A DNA stretch of 27,355 bases from DATGFB01 sp032160545 (GTDB lineage: Bacteria; Actinomycetota; Actinomycetes; Mycobacteriales; Jatrophihabitantaceae): positions 1-27,355 of the forward strand of contig JAVHVN010000015.1 of assembly GCA_032160545.1 (NCBI GenBank). The letters run 5' to 3'. Below, piece after piece: positions 16,982 to 24,893 of the stretch. Position numbers and translations under genes: made by a program. The notes beneath the pieces are model-generated. The model was not told the DNA's origin, ran no database searches, and saw only the letters and a list, made by a program, of their open reading frames with translations. Position 1 is the first letter of the stretch. The number at the start of each line of letters is the position of its first letter.

Positions 16982-17821
16982 GTGGGCCTGGTCTGCGCAG
17001 TGGTGTTCCAGCGACAGGGTCGGCTGTACTACGCCGACCCGGGATCGCTGACGCCGGCAGTCGGCGACCGGGTTCTCTACCCGACCGAGAACGGCCCCGA
17101 GGTGGCCGAGGTGATGTGGGCGCCGCAATGGGTGGATGACGAGATCGGCGGGCTGCCGGTGCTGGCCGGCGTGGCATCGGCCGCCGACCTCGAGGCCGCC
17201 GAGGTGGGCCGGCGAAGGCGTGCGACGGCCCGGGTCGCGGCCAAGCGGCTGATTCGCGAGCACGGGTTGCCGATGAAGCTCAGTGGTGTCGACCATGTGG
17301 TCGAGGCCAACCACACGACGGTCTACTTCACGGCGCCGCACCGTGTCGACTTCCGGGCGCTCGTCCGCGACCTGGCGGCGACGATCAACGGCAAGGTCGA
17401 GCTGCGCCAGCTCTCCGCACGCGACGAGGCTCGCCTGACCGGCGGCATCGGCTCCTGCGGCCGGGAGTTGTGCTGCTCCACCTTCCTCGTCGACTTCGAG
17501 CCGGTGTCGGTGCGCATGGCGAAGGACCAGAACCTGCCGCTGAACCCGTTGCGCATCTCGGGGGCGTGCGGCCGCCTGATGTGCTGCCTGAAGTACGAGC
17601 ACCCCCTCTACCAAGAAGCGAGCAACAACTGGCCGTCCGAGGGGGAGTCCGTCACGACACCGAACGGCGACGGGACGGTCGTCGGCCACAACGTGCCCGG
17701 CGAACAAGTCGTCGTCCGGATGGCGTCGGACGGCCGGACGACGGCGTGCGCCCTGGCGTCGGTCTGCACGTCCCGCAAGGCCTACGAGTCGCGCGAGCTG
17801 GAACAAGGCACCTCTGGCTGA
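16982..17821 (+). CDS. PSP1 domain protein (RicT/YaaT-like)
   Basis: A 279-residue cytoplasmic protein of the PSP1 family. The N-terminal part (residues 1-60) is a beta domain. The PSP1 core (about 80-205) includes VYFTAPHRVDFRALVRDLA. It has two conserved cysteine groups, GSCGRELCC (Cys159, 164, 165) and GACGRLMCC (Cys196, 201, 202), the pattern of RicT/YaaT. In Bacillus RicT is an Fe-S-binding partner in the Y-complex that promotes RNase Y-dependent mRNA maturation. The Fe-S role here is inferred from the cysteines. Actinobacteria usually keep this gene next to holB, as seen here. The GTG start follows the holB stop by nine bases. Confidence 0.9.
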   Translation: MGLVCAVVFQRQGRLYYADPGSLTPAVGDRVLYPTENGPEVAEVMWAPQWVDDEIGGLPVLAGVASAADLEAAEVGRRRRATARVAAKRLIREHGLPMKLSGVDHVVEANHTTVYFTAPHRVDFRALVRDLAATINGKVELRQLSARDEARLTGGIGSCGRELCCSTFLVDFEPVSVRMAKDQNLPLNPLRISGACGRLMCCLKYEHPLYQEASNNWPSEGESVTTPNGDGTVVGHNVPGEQVVVRMASDGRTTACALASVCTSRKAYESRELEQGTSG

Positions 17822-17872
17822 AGGGCAGGCTCCCGAACCTCGACGGCACGAGCGATTCCTTGCGTCGGTGCC

Positions 17873-17878
17873 TACCGT
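17873..17878 (+). promoter_or_regulatory. possible -10 element for a leaderless lipoprotein transcript
   Basis: TACCGT (TANNNT) ends six bases before the GTG at 17885. No purine-rich ribosome binding site precedes that GTG, so leaderless initiation is plausible. No convincing -35 is seen. Confidence 0.3.
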
Positions 17879-17884
17879 TGTGTT

Positions 17885-18574
17885 GTGGACGCCGGCCAAC
17901 GGTTGCGTCGATGGTTCGGCCTCGGTCTGACCGGATTGGCTGCGCTGGGTTCGATCGGGGCCTGTACGTCAGGCGCGCACGCTCCCAGCCGGACGGTGAC
18001 CGTGACGACCAACCCACCGGTCGTGAGTGCCAGCACGTTGCGCAGCGCGTCCCCGAGTCCGTCGGCCACCTCCCCGGCAAGAATCGTGACCAGGCTGCCG
18101 GGGACGTGCGACACCCTGTTGCCGCTGTCCGCGGTGAAGGATGCGGTCGGGCGGCTGCCGCTCGGAAAGACCGCGTTCGTGGTGGGCCGGCCGGAGAAGG
18201 GCATCGGGCGGTTGGCGTATCTCAACTGCCGCTACAGCATCCCTACGGTGGCGGCGGGCACGCCGGTCACGCCGGGGATCGAGTTCGGCATCAGCCTGTA
18301 CGCGTCGGCCTCCCAGGCGCGAGAGCGCCTGGCCGGCACGATCGCCGACTACGTCGGTCACGGTGCGACCCGGTCTTCGTTCACTGTCTCCGGGCACGAC
18401 GCGGCGCTTCTGGTCGGTGCGACGGGCCAGGGTTACGACGTCCCGCTGCTGGTCGTCGCCTCCAATCAGCGCACCGTCGCCGTCAGCGTCGTGAACGCGA
18501 TTGCGCCGGCAGCGAGCCGCCGCCACGTGATGAGCGCGCTCGCCGCGCTCGCGCTGGCGCGAACCGGCGGCTGA
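17885..18574 (+). CDS. putative secreted lipoprotein of unknown function
   Basis: A 229-residue protein with a lipoprotein signal: basic RLRR, hydrophobic FGLGLTGLAALGS and lipobox IGAC with Cys27 as the lipidation site. A Ser/Thr/Pro-rich spacer (residues about 28-65) leads to a globular domain starting LPGTCDTLLPLSAVKDAVG with paired Cys (GTC...NCRY). This resembles the DUF3558-like actinobacterial lipoproteins, but I cannot assign the family firmly. It is expected to be anchored on the outer face of the membrane. The start is GTG with a possible leaderless promoter. It lies 63 bases after the PSP1 gene and is probably a separate unit. Confidence 0.75.
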   Translation: MDAGQRLRRWFGLGLTGLAALGSIGACTSGAHAPSRTVTVTTNPPVVSASTLRSASPSPSATSPARIVTRLPGTCDTLLPLSAVKDAVGRLPLGKTAFVVGRPEKGIGRLAYLNCRYSIPTVAAGTPVTPGIEFGISLYASASQARERLAGTIADYVGHGATRSSFTVSGHDAALLVGATGQGYDVPLLVVASNQRTVAVSVVNAIAPAASRRHVMSALAALALARTGG

Positions 18575-18699
18575 GTCCTGCCGGCGGCCAGTTCCTGGTA
18601 GCAGGCGCCCGGGCCTGCGGCTGACCGGGCAGACGCGGTGGCACCTGCTTGGGATGGTGACCGTGTGGAGTTCCGGTCGGTCGACGCGAAGGACATCGC

Positions 18700-20178
18700 A
18701 TGGTGAACGCCATTGCTCGGACGGCGACGGTCGGCCAACCGGCAATCTCGGGGCCGGCCTCCCGACGCTGGTGGATGCTGGCGGTGCTGGGGCTGGCCCA
18801 ATTGATGGTGGTCCTCGACGCCACGATCGTGAACATCGCGTTGCCCAGCGCCCAGCACGCTCTCGGCTTCTCCAACGCTGACCGCCAGTGGGTGGTGACC
18901 GCCTACTCGCTGGCCTTCGGAGGCCTGCTGCTGCTCGGGGGCCGGCTGGCCGACCTGTTCGGACGGCGCCGCATGCTGCTTGTCGGACTCGCCGGCTTCG
19001 CAGCGGCTTCAGCGCTGGGCGGACTGTCCCACAGCATCTCGATGCTGGTCGGTGCCCGCGCCATCCAGGGAGCATTCGGCGCCGTGCTCGCGCCGTCCGC
19101 ACTCTCGATGCTGACCATCACCTTCACCGACCCTCGCGAGCGCAGCCGGGCCTTCGGCATCTTCGGCAGCATCGCCGGTGCCGGGGCGGCGATCGGTCTG
19201 CTGCTCGGCGGCCTGCTGACCGAGTACCTGAGCTGGTCGTGGTGCCTGTTCGTCAACGTCCCGATCGCCGTGGTCGCGGCGGCCGGGGCGTTGGTCCTGC
19301 TGCCGCGGACCGATTCGGCGACCGAGACGGCCAGTGGAGTGCGCCTGGACTTCCCCGGCGTGGTCACCGCGGGGCTCGGGCTCGCCGGGCTGGTCTACGG
19401 CTTCTCGCGGGCCGAGACCAGCGGCTGGTCCGACCCGTGGACGCTGGCGCTGCTCGTCGTCTCGGTCCTGGTCCTGGTCGGCTTCGTGCTTCTCGAGCGG
19501 CGGGTCGCACATCCGCTCCTGCCGATGCGGGTGGTGCTCGACCGACGCCGGGGCGGTGCCTACCTGGCCATCGCGCTCGCGGGGATCGGCATGTTCGCGG
19601 TGTTCCTGTTCCTCACTTACTACCTGCAGCAGACGCTCGGATTCTCGCCGCTGAAAACCGGCGTCGCATTCCTGCCGCTCGTCGGCGGCATCGTCACCTC
19701 CTCGGCAATCCTGGTGCCGCGGCTGCTGCCCCGGGTTGGCCCGCGGCCCCTCGTCGTGACGGGCCAGCTGCTCGGTGCCGCCGGGCTGCTGCTCCTGTGG
19801 CGACTCCAGGTCGGCAGCAGCTACGCCGGGGACGTGCTGCCCGCCCTGATCGTCATGGGCCTGGGAATGGGCCTGATCTTCGGTTCGTGCTTCAACACCG
19901 CGACCTCCCGCACTGAACGGTCCGACGCAGGCGTGGCCTCGGCAATGGTGAACACCGGTCAACAGATCGGCGGGGCGCTGGGGACAGCGCTGCTGAACAC
20001 CATCGCCGCAACGGCGGCGTCCTCCTACCTGGCCTCCCGACTGCCCTCGCCAGCGGCGGTCAATGCGGCGGCAGTGGCCGGTGACACGCGGGCGTTCTTC
20101 ATCGCCGCCTGCGTCTTCCTCGTGGCGGCCGTAGCCAGCGTGGCCATCCTGCCGAGCGGCCCGAACCCCGTGCGGTGA
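18700..20178 (+). CDS. DHA2-family MFS multidrug exporter
   Basis: A 492-residue membrane protein with about 14 hydrophobic segments, typical of the DHA2 (QacA/EmrB-like) drug:H+ antiporters. Helix 1 carries VVLDATIVNIALPS, the 14-helix-family motif D. GGRLADLFGRRRM is the loop 2-3 motif A, GARAIQGAFGAVLAPSAL lies in helix 4, and GIFGSIAGAGAAIGLLLGGLL is the antiporter motif C in helix 5. It probably exports toxic organic compounds at the cytoplasmic membrane. GAAGGA precedes the ATG. No regulator gene is adjacent; the gene stands alone between a lipoprotein and a small membrane protein. Confidence 0.92.
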   Translation: MVNAIARTATVGQPAISGPASRRWWMLAVLGLAQLMVVLDATIVNIALPSAQHALGFSNADRQWVVTAYSLAFGGLLLLGGRLADLFGRRRMLLVGLAGFAAASALGGLSHSISMLVGARAIQGAFGAVLAPSALSMLTITFTDPRERSRAFGIFGSIAGAGAAIGLLLGGLLTEYLSWSWCLFVNVPIAVVAAAGALVLLPRTDSATETASGVRLDFPGVVTAGLGLAGLVYGFSRAETSGWSDPWTLALLVVSVLVLVGFVLLERRVAHPLLPMRVVLDRRRGGAYLAIALAGIGMFAVFLFLTYYLQQTLGFSPLKTGVAFLPLVGGIVTSSAILVPRLLPRVGPRPLVVTGQLLGAAGLLLLWRLQVGSSYAGDVLPALIVMGLGMGLIFGSCFNTATSRTERSDAGVASAMVNTGQQIGGALGTALLNTIAATAASSYLASRLPSPAAVNAAAVAGDTRAFFIAACVFLVAAVASVAILPSGPNPVR

Positions 20179-20234
20179 CCTCCTGCCGCGGATTCGGGCG
20201 GTGGAAAGCGCCGATCCCCCCTAGCGGGTAGTAG

Positions 20235-20280
20235 CGATGGCGGCTCGCCGGGATGAGCCGGCAACCGCGAGGCGCCATCG
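20235..20280 (+). other. long stem-loop between the MFS exporter and the membrane protein
   Basis: The arms 20235-20248 and 20267-20280 pair at 13 of 14 positions with one central G-G mismatch. Inside, GCCGG and CCGGC form a second short stem around GATGAG, leaving AACC bulged. There is no T-tract. It lies 57 bases after the exporter stop and about 100 bases before the next start, so it may be a terminator-like structure, an mRNA 3'-end stabiliser or a structured leader. Confidence 0.6.
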
Positions 20281-20377
20281 TGGATGCAGGACGGCACGTC
20301 GCGTCACTTTCAACCAGAGCCGGGCAGCGAAGCCTGTCAGCGGGGGATCACGCTCATGTCGGCAGGGGTTCACGATC

Positions 20378-21061
20378 ATGTCTGCGGTACAGGAAGCACT
20401 ACTGGTCAATGCCGTCGTCCTCGTCTTGGTGCTGCAAGCCGACCTGGGCTCGCACCGCGCCATCACCTGGCGTCGGATCCTGCGCCCGATCGTCCTGGCG
20501 TGCATCATCGTGCCGCTGTTCCTTCGTAACGTCGCGGGCCGTGGCACCGGGTTGGCATTGGAGATCGACGGGGTCGGGGCCGGGACTGCTCTCGGTCTTG
20601 CCGCCGCGATGTTCACGGACGTCTATCGCAGCCCTCGAACGGGTCAGCCCGTCACCCGCGCGGGGGCGGGCTACGCCGCCGTGTGGATCGCTGTCATCGG
20701 CGCCCGTTCCGCCTTCTCCTACGGCTCAGCGCACTGGTTCAGCGCGCAGGTGAGCGCATGGTTGACTCGAAACGAGCTCACCGTGGACGGACTCACCGAT
20801 GCCATCGTGCTCATGGCCGTGGCCATGCTGGTCGCCCGAACCCTGAGCATCGAACTGCGAGCGAACCCGTTGCGTAGGTGCGCCGCGGTCGCTACGGCTG
20901 GGCCGGCTCGAATCAGAAGGTTCCCGACCGGAGATCTTGGCAGCGCTGGGCGAACCGACCGCGCGCGCCCCGGGCTGCGAACCTCCGCTGATGCCGCGAT
21001 GAGCTACGACCGGGAATGCCGACGCGCGGATCTTCCGCTGAGCCGCCGAGAGCCGGGGTGA
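20378..21061 (+). CDS. membrane protein of unknown function
   Basis: A 227-residue protein that I do not recognise. Five hydrophobic segments are visible: residues about 7-20, 33-48, 57-77, 96-111 and 139-153. They are connected by short loops with conserved-looking turns such as FLRNVAGRGTG and FSYGSAHWFSAQ. The last 60 or so residues (after LRANPLRR) are Arg-rich, polar and low in predicted structure, and may be a recent extension. The ATG at 20378 follows AGGGG nine bases upstream. Earlier in-frame codons add an Arg-rich, non-membrane head and are not favoured. The nearly repeated string CACGnTCATGTC occurs at 20350-20360 and at 20371-20382, the second containing the start. Confidence 0.6.
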   Translation: MSAVQEALLVNAVVLVLVLQADLGSHRAITWRRILRPIVLACIIVPLFLRNVAGRGTGLALEIDGVGAGTALGLAAAMFTDVYRSPRTGQPVTRAGAGYAAVWIAVIGARSAFSYGSAHWFSAQVSAWLTRNELTVDGLTDAIVLMAVAMLVARTLSIELRANPLRRCAAVATAGPARIRRFPTGDLGSAGRTDRARPGLRTSADAAMSYDRECRRADLPLSRREPG

Positions 21062-21179
21062 CTCCACGCAGGACTCCGACTGAAGCGCCGTTCGAGACCC
21101 CACCACAACGCACCACCTCGGCCGCCCTTGTGATTTCGACGCGCGGGCGGGCGTGCCGCCCCGAGCGCTGCGGCGACCG

Positions 21180-22160
21180 TCACCCCTGCGGCACCTTCAG
21201 CGCGATCTTGTCGGCTAGCTGGCGGCCAGCCGCCAGCCCCGCGTCGATCAGGTTGTCTCCAGGCTGCCCGAGCACCACGCCAGTCACCGCCCGGACCTCC
21301 CCGTCGATGACCCGCCAGGTCCGGAACATGTAGCAGCCGCCGGCCGCGTCGTCGGAGCCGGTCTTGATGCCCACGAAGCCGGCGGTGCCGAGCAATGTGT
21401 CGGTGTTGTGCACAGTTCCCACCACCGGCAGTTCGGCCTCCTGCTGCGCCACTAGGGCGGCGAATACGTCGTCGTGCATCGCCGCGCCGGCGAGCAACAC
21501 CTGATCCCGCGCGGTCGAGCGGGTGCCCTCGTCCAGGCCGCTCGGGTCGGTGTAGACGGTGTCCGTCATGCCGAGGTGCCGCGCCGTCGTATTCATCCAG
21601 CCGACGAACGTGGCCACACTGCCGGCCGTCTGCCGCGCCAGCATCACCGCGACGTTGTTCGCCGACGGCAGCAGGACGGCCAGTAGTGCCTGCCGCTCGC
21701 TGAGCATCTCGCCGTCTGCCACCGCGACGACCGACTCGTCGTTGATCTGTCGCCGTTGCGTGTCGGCGACGTCCGCGGCAGTGACGCGCAGCTCGGGTCC
21801 CGCCTCGTCCCCCTGCAGCGGCGCCTCACGTAACACCAGATAGGCGGTCATCACCTTCGCCAGGCTGGCGATCGGCACCGGCGCCTGGCCGGGCGAGAGG
21901 TCCAGCTGCCCGCCGCCGACCTGGACGGCTGCCTGGCCGTGCGCCGGCCAGCCGGTCGCGGCGATGTAAGTGCGCCGGGTGTCGCTGCGTGACAGCGACA
22001 CCGCCACGACACCGGCCGCGGTGGCGAGCGCGATGACGACCGCGACTGCAAACGCCAGCGACAGGCGCCGGCGCCGGGGCCGTGGGTACGTGGTGGTGGT
22101 CCCGAAGCCGGCCAGGTTCGGTGTGGCCGGCGCACGAGTCGGGGTGGGGCGGGTCTGCAT
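21180..22160 (-). CDS. D-alanyl-D-alanine carboxypeptidase (S11 family)
   Basis: A 326-residue membrane-anchored penicillin-binding protein. A Pro/Thr/Arg-rich cytoplasmic head (1-32) is followed by one transmembrane helix (33-56) and an extracytoplasmic S11 domain. The three active-site motifs are SLAK (Ser99, Lys102), SAN (166-168) and KTG (266-268). It trims the terminal D-Ala from peptidoglycan stem pentapeptides and so tunes cross-linking. It lacks the long C-terminal domain of classical DacA. GGAGG lies nine bases before the ATG. It is divergent from the two-component genes with a 153-base gap holding a candidate regulator site, so it is a likely target of that system. Confidence 0.92.
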   Translation of the reverse strand: MQTRPTPTRAPATPNLAGFGTTTTYPRPRRRRLSLAFAVAVVIALATAAGVVAVSLSRSDTRRTYIAATGWPAHGQAAVQVGGGQLDLSPGQAPVPIASLAKVMTAYLVLREAPLQGDEAGPELRVTAADVADTQRRQINDESVVAVADGEMLSERQALLAVLLPSANNVAVMLARQTAGSVATFVGWMNTTARHLGMTDTVYTDPSGLDEGTRSTARDQVLLAGAAMHDDVFAALVAQQEAELPVVGTVHNTDTLLGTAGFVGIKTGSDDAAGGCYMFRTWRVIDGEVRAVTGVVLGQPGDNLIDAGLAAGRQLADKIALKVPQG

Positions 22161-22235
22161 GGCGTGCTGCCTCCGGTCGGTTGATCGTTCGACCGCACCG
22201 TCGCAGCGCAGGACTATCGTCTACGTCTGCAAGAT

Positions 22236-22253
22236 CCTTATGGCGCCCTTATG
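22236..22253 (+). promoter_or_regulatory. CCTTATG direct repeat, candidate response-regulator site
   Basis: CCTTATG occurs at 22236-22242 and again at 22247-22253, an 11-base period (one helical turn). OmpR/PhoB-type winged-helix regulators commonly bind such tandem half-sites. The pair sits in the 153-base divergent region, 60-78 bases before the response regulator start and 75-95 bases from the carboxypeptidase start. Confidence 0.45.
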
Positions 22254-22313
22254 CGGCGGGCTGGATGCTGGGCTGGCCGCAGCCCGCCCGCAACACCCAT
22301 CGGAGCCCGCGTA

Positions 22314-22973
22314 GTGCGTGTCCTTCTTGCCGACGACGAGCGGCTGCTCGCCGATACGGTGGCGACGGGGCTGCGCAAGCTCGCGATGGCCGTCGATGTC
22401 TGCTACGACGGGGCCGCTGCGATCGAGCGGCTAGTGGTGAACCGGTACGACGTCGCGGTCCTCGACCGCGACATGCCGGCCGCGACCGGCGACGAGGTGT
22501 GCCGCTGGATTGTCGAGGAGGAGATCGGCACGCGCATCCTCATCCTCACCGCGGCCGGCGGGATCCGCGATCGGGTCGACGGCTTGGGGCTGGGCGCCGA
22601 CGACTACCTCACCAAGCCTTTCGCGTTCGCGGAGCTGGCTGCCCGCGTCCACGCGCTCGCGCGCCGGCCACCGACCGGGTCCCCGCCGGTAATCGACCGG
22701 GCCGGCGTGGTGCTGGACATCCCGCGGCATCGTGCGTTCCGCGACGGGCGGCTGCTCGACCTCAGCCCCAAGGAGTTCGCGGTGCTGTCGGTCGTGATGT
22801 GCGCCGCCGGTCAGGTGGTCAGCGCCGAGGAGCTGCTCGAGAAGGCGTGGGACGAGCACGCCGACCCATTCACGAACGCGGTGCGCGTCGCGGTGATGAC
22901 GCTGCGCCGCAAGCTCGGCGACCCGCCCGTGGTGCACACCGTGCCCCGGGTCGGGTACCGGTTCGGCGAGTGA
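22314..22973 (+). CDS. OmpR/PhoB-family response regulator
   Basis: A 219-residue two-domain regulator. The receiver domain has the acidic pocket ADDE (residues 6-9), phospho-acceptor Asp51 in VAVLDRDMP, Thr79 region LILTA and Lys101 in YLTKPF. The C-terminal winged helix (about 125-219) has LSPKEFAVLSVVM, the recognition helix in TNAVRVAVMTLRRKLGDP and the terminal hairpin VPRVGYRFGE. The GTG at 22314 is preferred because GGAG lies eight bases upstream and VRVLLADDE is the standard family start. It forms an operon with the histidine kinase four bases downstream. The general type resembles CutR of Streptomyces. Confidence 0.93.
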   Translation: MRVLLADDERLLADTVATGLRKLAMAVDVCYDGAAAIERLVVNRYDVAVLDRDMPAATGDEVCRWIVEEEIGTRILILTAAGGIRDRVDGLGLGADDYLTKPFAFAELAARVHALARRPPTGSPPVIDRAGVVLDIPRHRAFRDGRLLDLSPKEFAVLSVVMCAAGQVVSAEELLEKAWDEHADPFTNAVRVAVMTLRRKLGDPPVVHTVPRVGYRFGE

Positions 22974-22977
22974 TCGC

Positions 22978-24048
22978 GTGCGTCTGATGCTGCGGCGGCG
23001 CGTCGTGCTGGCGATCCTGCTGCTGTGGCCGCTCGGCTACGCCTACCTCTACTGGTCGCTGTACACCGTCGAGAACATCGCGCGGCACTACCGCAACGGC
23101 TACGGCATCTGCGATGGGTCCTGGCGCAGCTCCACGAACTTCTGCAACACCAGCTTCAGCGCACCAGTCGCCTGGGCCGAGCTGATCGGGATCTCCTCGG
23201 TACTGCTGGCGCTGACCTACCTGGCGGCCCGGTGGGCGCTGCGTCCGGTCGGCGACATGGCCCGGACCGTGCGTGAGTTCGGCCCGACCGGCCTGGGGCT
23301 GCGGCTACGCGCGCAGGGCCCCAAGGATGAGCTGCGGCACCTGGCGGACTCGATCGACACCATGCTGGGCCGCCTCGCCGAGGGGTACGCGGCGCAGCGC
23401 CGCTTCGCCTCCACAGCTTCGCATGAGCTGCGCACGCCGCTGGCCACGCAGCGGGCGCTGATCGAGGTGAGCATGTCGCATGACCTCACGCCTGACGGCA
23501 TTGACCTGCTGTCACGCCAGCTGATCGCCACCAACGAACGCAACGAGAAGCTGGTGGACGGGCTGCTCACGCTGGCCGAGACCGACCAGGGGCTGCTGGC
23601 CAACGTGCCGCTGCAGCTGGACCGGATCGCTCTCGAGGTCATCGAGACGCTCCGCCTGAACGCCGACGAGAACCAGGTCACGATCGACGCCACGCTGGCC
23701 CCGGTGGCCGTGCTCGGGGAGGAACCGCTGATCGAGCGCATGGTCAGCAACCTGGTGCACAACGCGATCAAGTACAACGAGCCGGGCGGACGCGTCGACG
23801 TCCGGCTCACGCTCGATGGCGCGCTGACGATCGAGAACACCGGTCCCGTCGTTCCGCCCGAGCTGGTGGCGGGCCTGTTCGAACCGTTCCGGCGACTTAG
23901 CGGCGAGCGGCTGGATCATGGCGGCGGGGTCGGCCTCGGGCTGACCATCGTCCGCTCGATCGTGGCTGCGCACGGGGGTGCGGTGCGCGCCCACGCGTGC
24001 CCGGGTGGCGGCCTCGTCGTGAAGGTTCTGCTGGCCCCGGCCGGCTGA
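22978..24048 (+). CDS. sensor histidine kinase (CutS-like)
   Basis: A 356-residue membrane kinase. Two transmembrane helices (about 8-28 and 66-86) flank a short extracytoplasmic loop of about 38 residues with two cysteines, Cys45 and Cys56 (ICDGSW...FCNTSF). A HAMP linker follows (RPVGDMARTVREFG). The dimerisation box is ASTASHELRTPLAT with His149. The ATPase domain has the N-box NLVHNAIKYN, IENTGP in place of the classical G1 box, and GGGVGLGLTIVRSI (G2). It phosphorylates the upstream-encoded regulator. The small two-cysteine loop suggests redox or envelope-stress sensing of the CutS type, as an inference. The GTG start lies four bases after the regulator stop. Confidence 0.93.
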   Translation: MRLMLRRRVVLAILLLWPLGYAYLYWSLYTVENIARHYRNGYGICDGSWRSSTNFCNTSFSAPVAWAELIGISSVLLALTYLAARWALRPVGDMARTVREFGPTGLGLRLRAQGPKDELRHLADSIDTMLGRLAEGYAAQRRFASTASHELRTPLATQRALIEVSMSHDLTPDGIDLLSRQLIATNERNEKLVDGLLTLAETDQGLLANVPLQLDRIALEVIETLRLNADENQVTIDATLAPVAVLGEEPLIERMVSNLVHNAIKYNEPGGRVDVRLTLDGALTIENTGPVVPPELVAGLFEPFRRLSGERLDHGGGVGLGLTIVRSIVAAHGGAVRAHACPGGGLVVKVLLAPAG

Positions 24049-24192
24049 CAAACCCAGGCCGATACATCCTCGGAATCGTTCTGCCAGGCTGGCGTGGCAT
24101 CCCCGTCACCGTGCACGCTGGGAGAACGTTGACCGGAGTGGATCTTTCCGCACCCATGTGTGCCTTAAGCATTGTCCACGGAGGTGGGTCAT

Positions 24193-24666
24193 ATGGCAGA
24201 GGGCGGTGTCAGCGCGACCAGGGTCATTGACGCGCCGGCGGAGGCCATCTTCGCAGTCCTCGCCGATCCGGCGAAGCACGCGGCGATCGATGGCACTGGC
24301 TGGGTCCGCGAAACCGCCGCCATCAAGCCGTTGACGGCCGCCGGGCAGATCTTTCGAATGCCGATGTACCACCCGGGCCATCCCGACGGTAACTACGAGA
24401 CGGCCAACCGGGTTCTGGTGTTCGATCCGCCGAGCACCATCTCCTGGGAGACAGGTTATGAGGCGGACGACGGCACCCTGCGCTTCGGCGGCTGGAACTG
24501 GCGCTACGACCTCACGCCGGCAGGACCTGCGACCACCACAGCCACCCTCTCCTACGACTGGTCAGCAGCGTCGGAATCCACACGAGAGCTCATCGGATTC
24601 CCGCCGTTCCCTCCGGATCACCTGGCCAACTCGCTCGCCCACCTCGCCGCGCTGGTTACCCATTGA
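24193..24666 (+). CDS. SRPBCC (START-like/polyketide cyclase-type) protein
   Basis: A 157-residue soluble protein with the SRPBCC layout: SATRVIDAPAEAIFAVLADPAKHAAIDGTG at the start (beta1 and the first helices), strands around MYHPGHPDGNYETANRVLVFDPPSTISWE, then WNWRYDLTPAGPATTTATLSYDWS, and a C-terminal helix HLANSLAHLAALV. Such proteins form a hydrophobic ligand cavity. The substrate is unknown. Unlike many relatives it keeps a GxxW-type GTGWVRE turn. GGAGG (24180-24184) lies eight bases before the ATG. It stands alone between the kinase and a convergent glycosidase-like gene, with no clear functional link to either. Confidence 0.85.
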   Translation: MAEGGVSATRVIDAPAEAIFAVLADPAKHAAIDGTGWVRETAAIKPLTAAGQIFRMPMYHPGHPDGNYETANRVLVFDPPSTISWETGYEADDGTLRFGGWNWRYDLTPAGPATTTATLSYDWSAASESTRELIGFPPFPPDHLANSLAHLAALVTH

Positions 24667-24893
24667 CCAACCCGCGCGGCCGGCTCCACACGCTGACTCG
24701 GCCTTGACCCGCGAGAAGGGACACCGAGCACTCCCCCCCCGGACGCCGTTTCGCGGGCGTACACAACGACGTCGCTCCCTGGCGTTCCTGCCCTGATCGC
24801 GGCATGTCCGGTCGTTCCCGGTTACCGGGTGAGCAGGGATGAGCGGCTGAGTCCAGCGGTGATCCGCTCTCAGGGACCCGGGAGTCCCTGCAC
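24667..24893. other. intergenic region between convergent genes
   Basis: These 227 bases separate the SRPBCC gene from the convergent glycosidase-like gene. Apart from the stem-loop at 24871-24890, I see a run of eight or nine C residues near 24735 and no open frame with coding character on either strand. Confidence 0.5.
24871..24890 (-). terminator. stem-loop after the glycosidase-like gene
   Basis: CAGGGAC (24871-24877) pairs perfectly with GTCCCTG (24884-24890) around a six-base loop, four bases beyond the stop of the minus-strand gene. It has no T-tract, so it may end transcription weakly or with Rho, or protect the mRNA 3' end. Confidence 0.45.

Noticed and set aside
20245..20275. SAM-I (S-box) riboswitch
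   Set aside because: Only the GATGA..CCGGCAACC string matches. The outer P1 and kink-turn partners are not seen, and the flanking bases are better used in a simple long hairpin. Kept only as a question.
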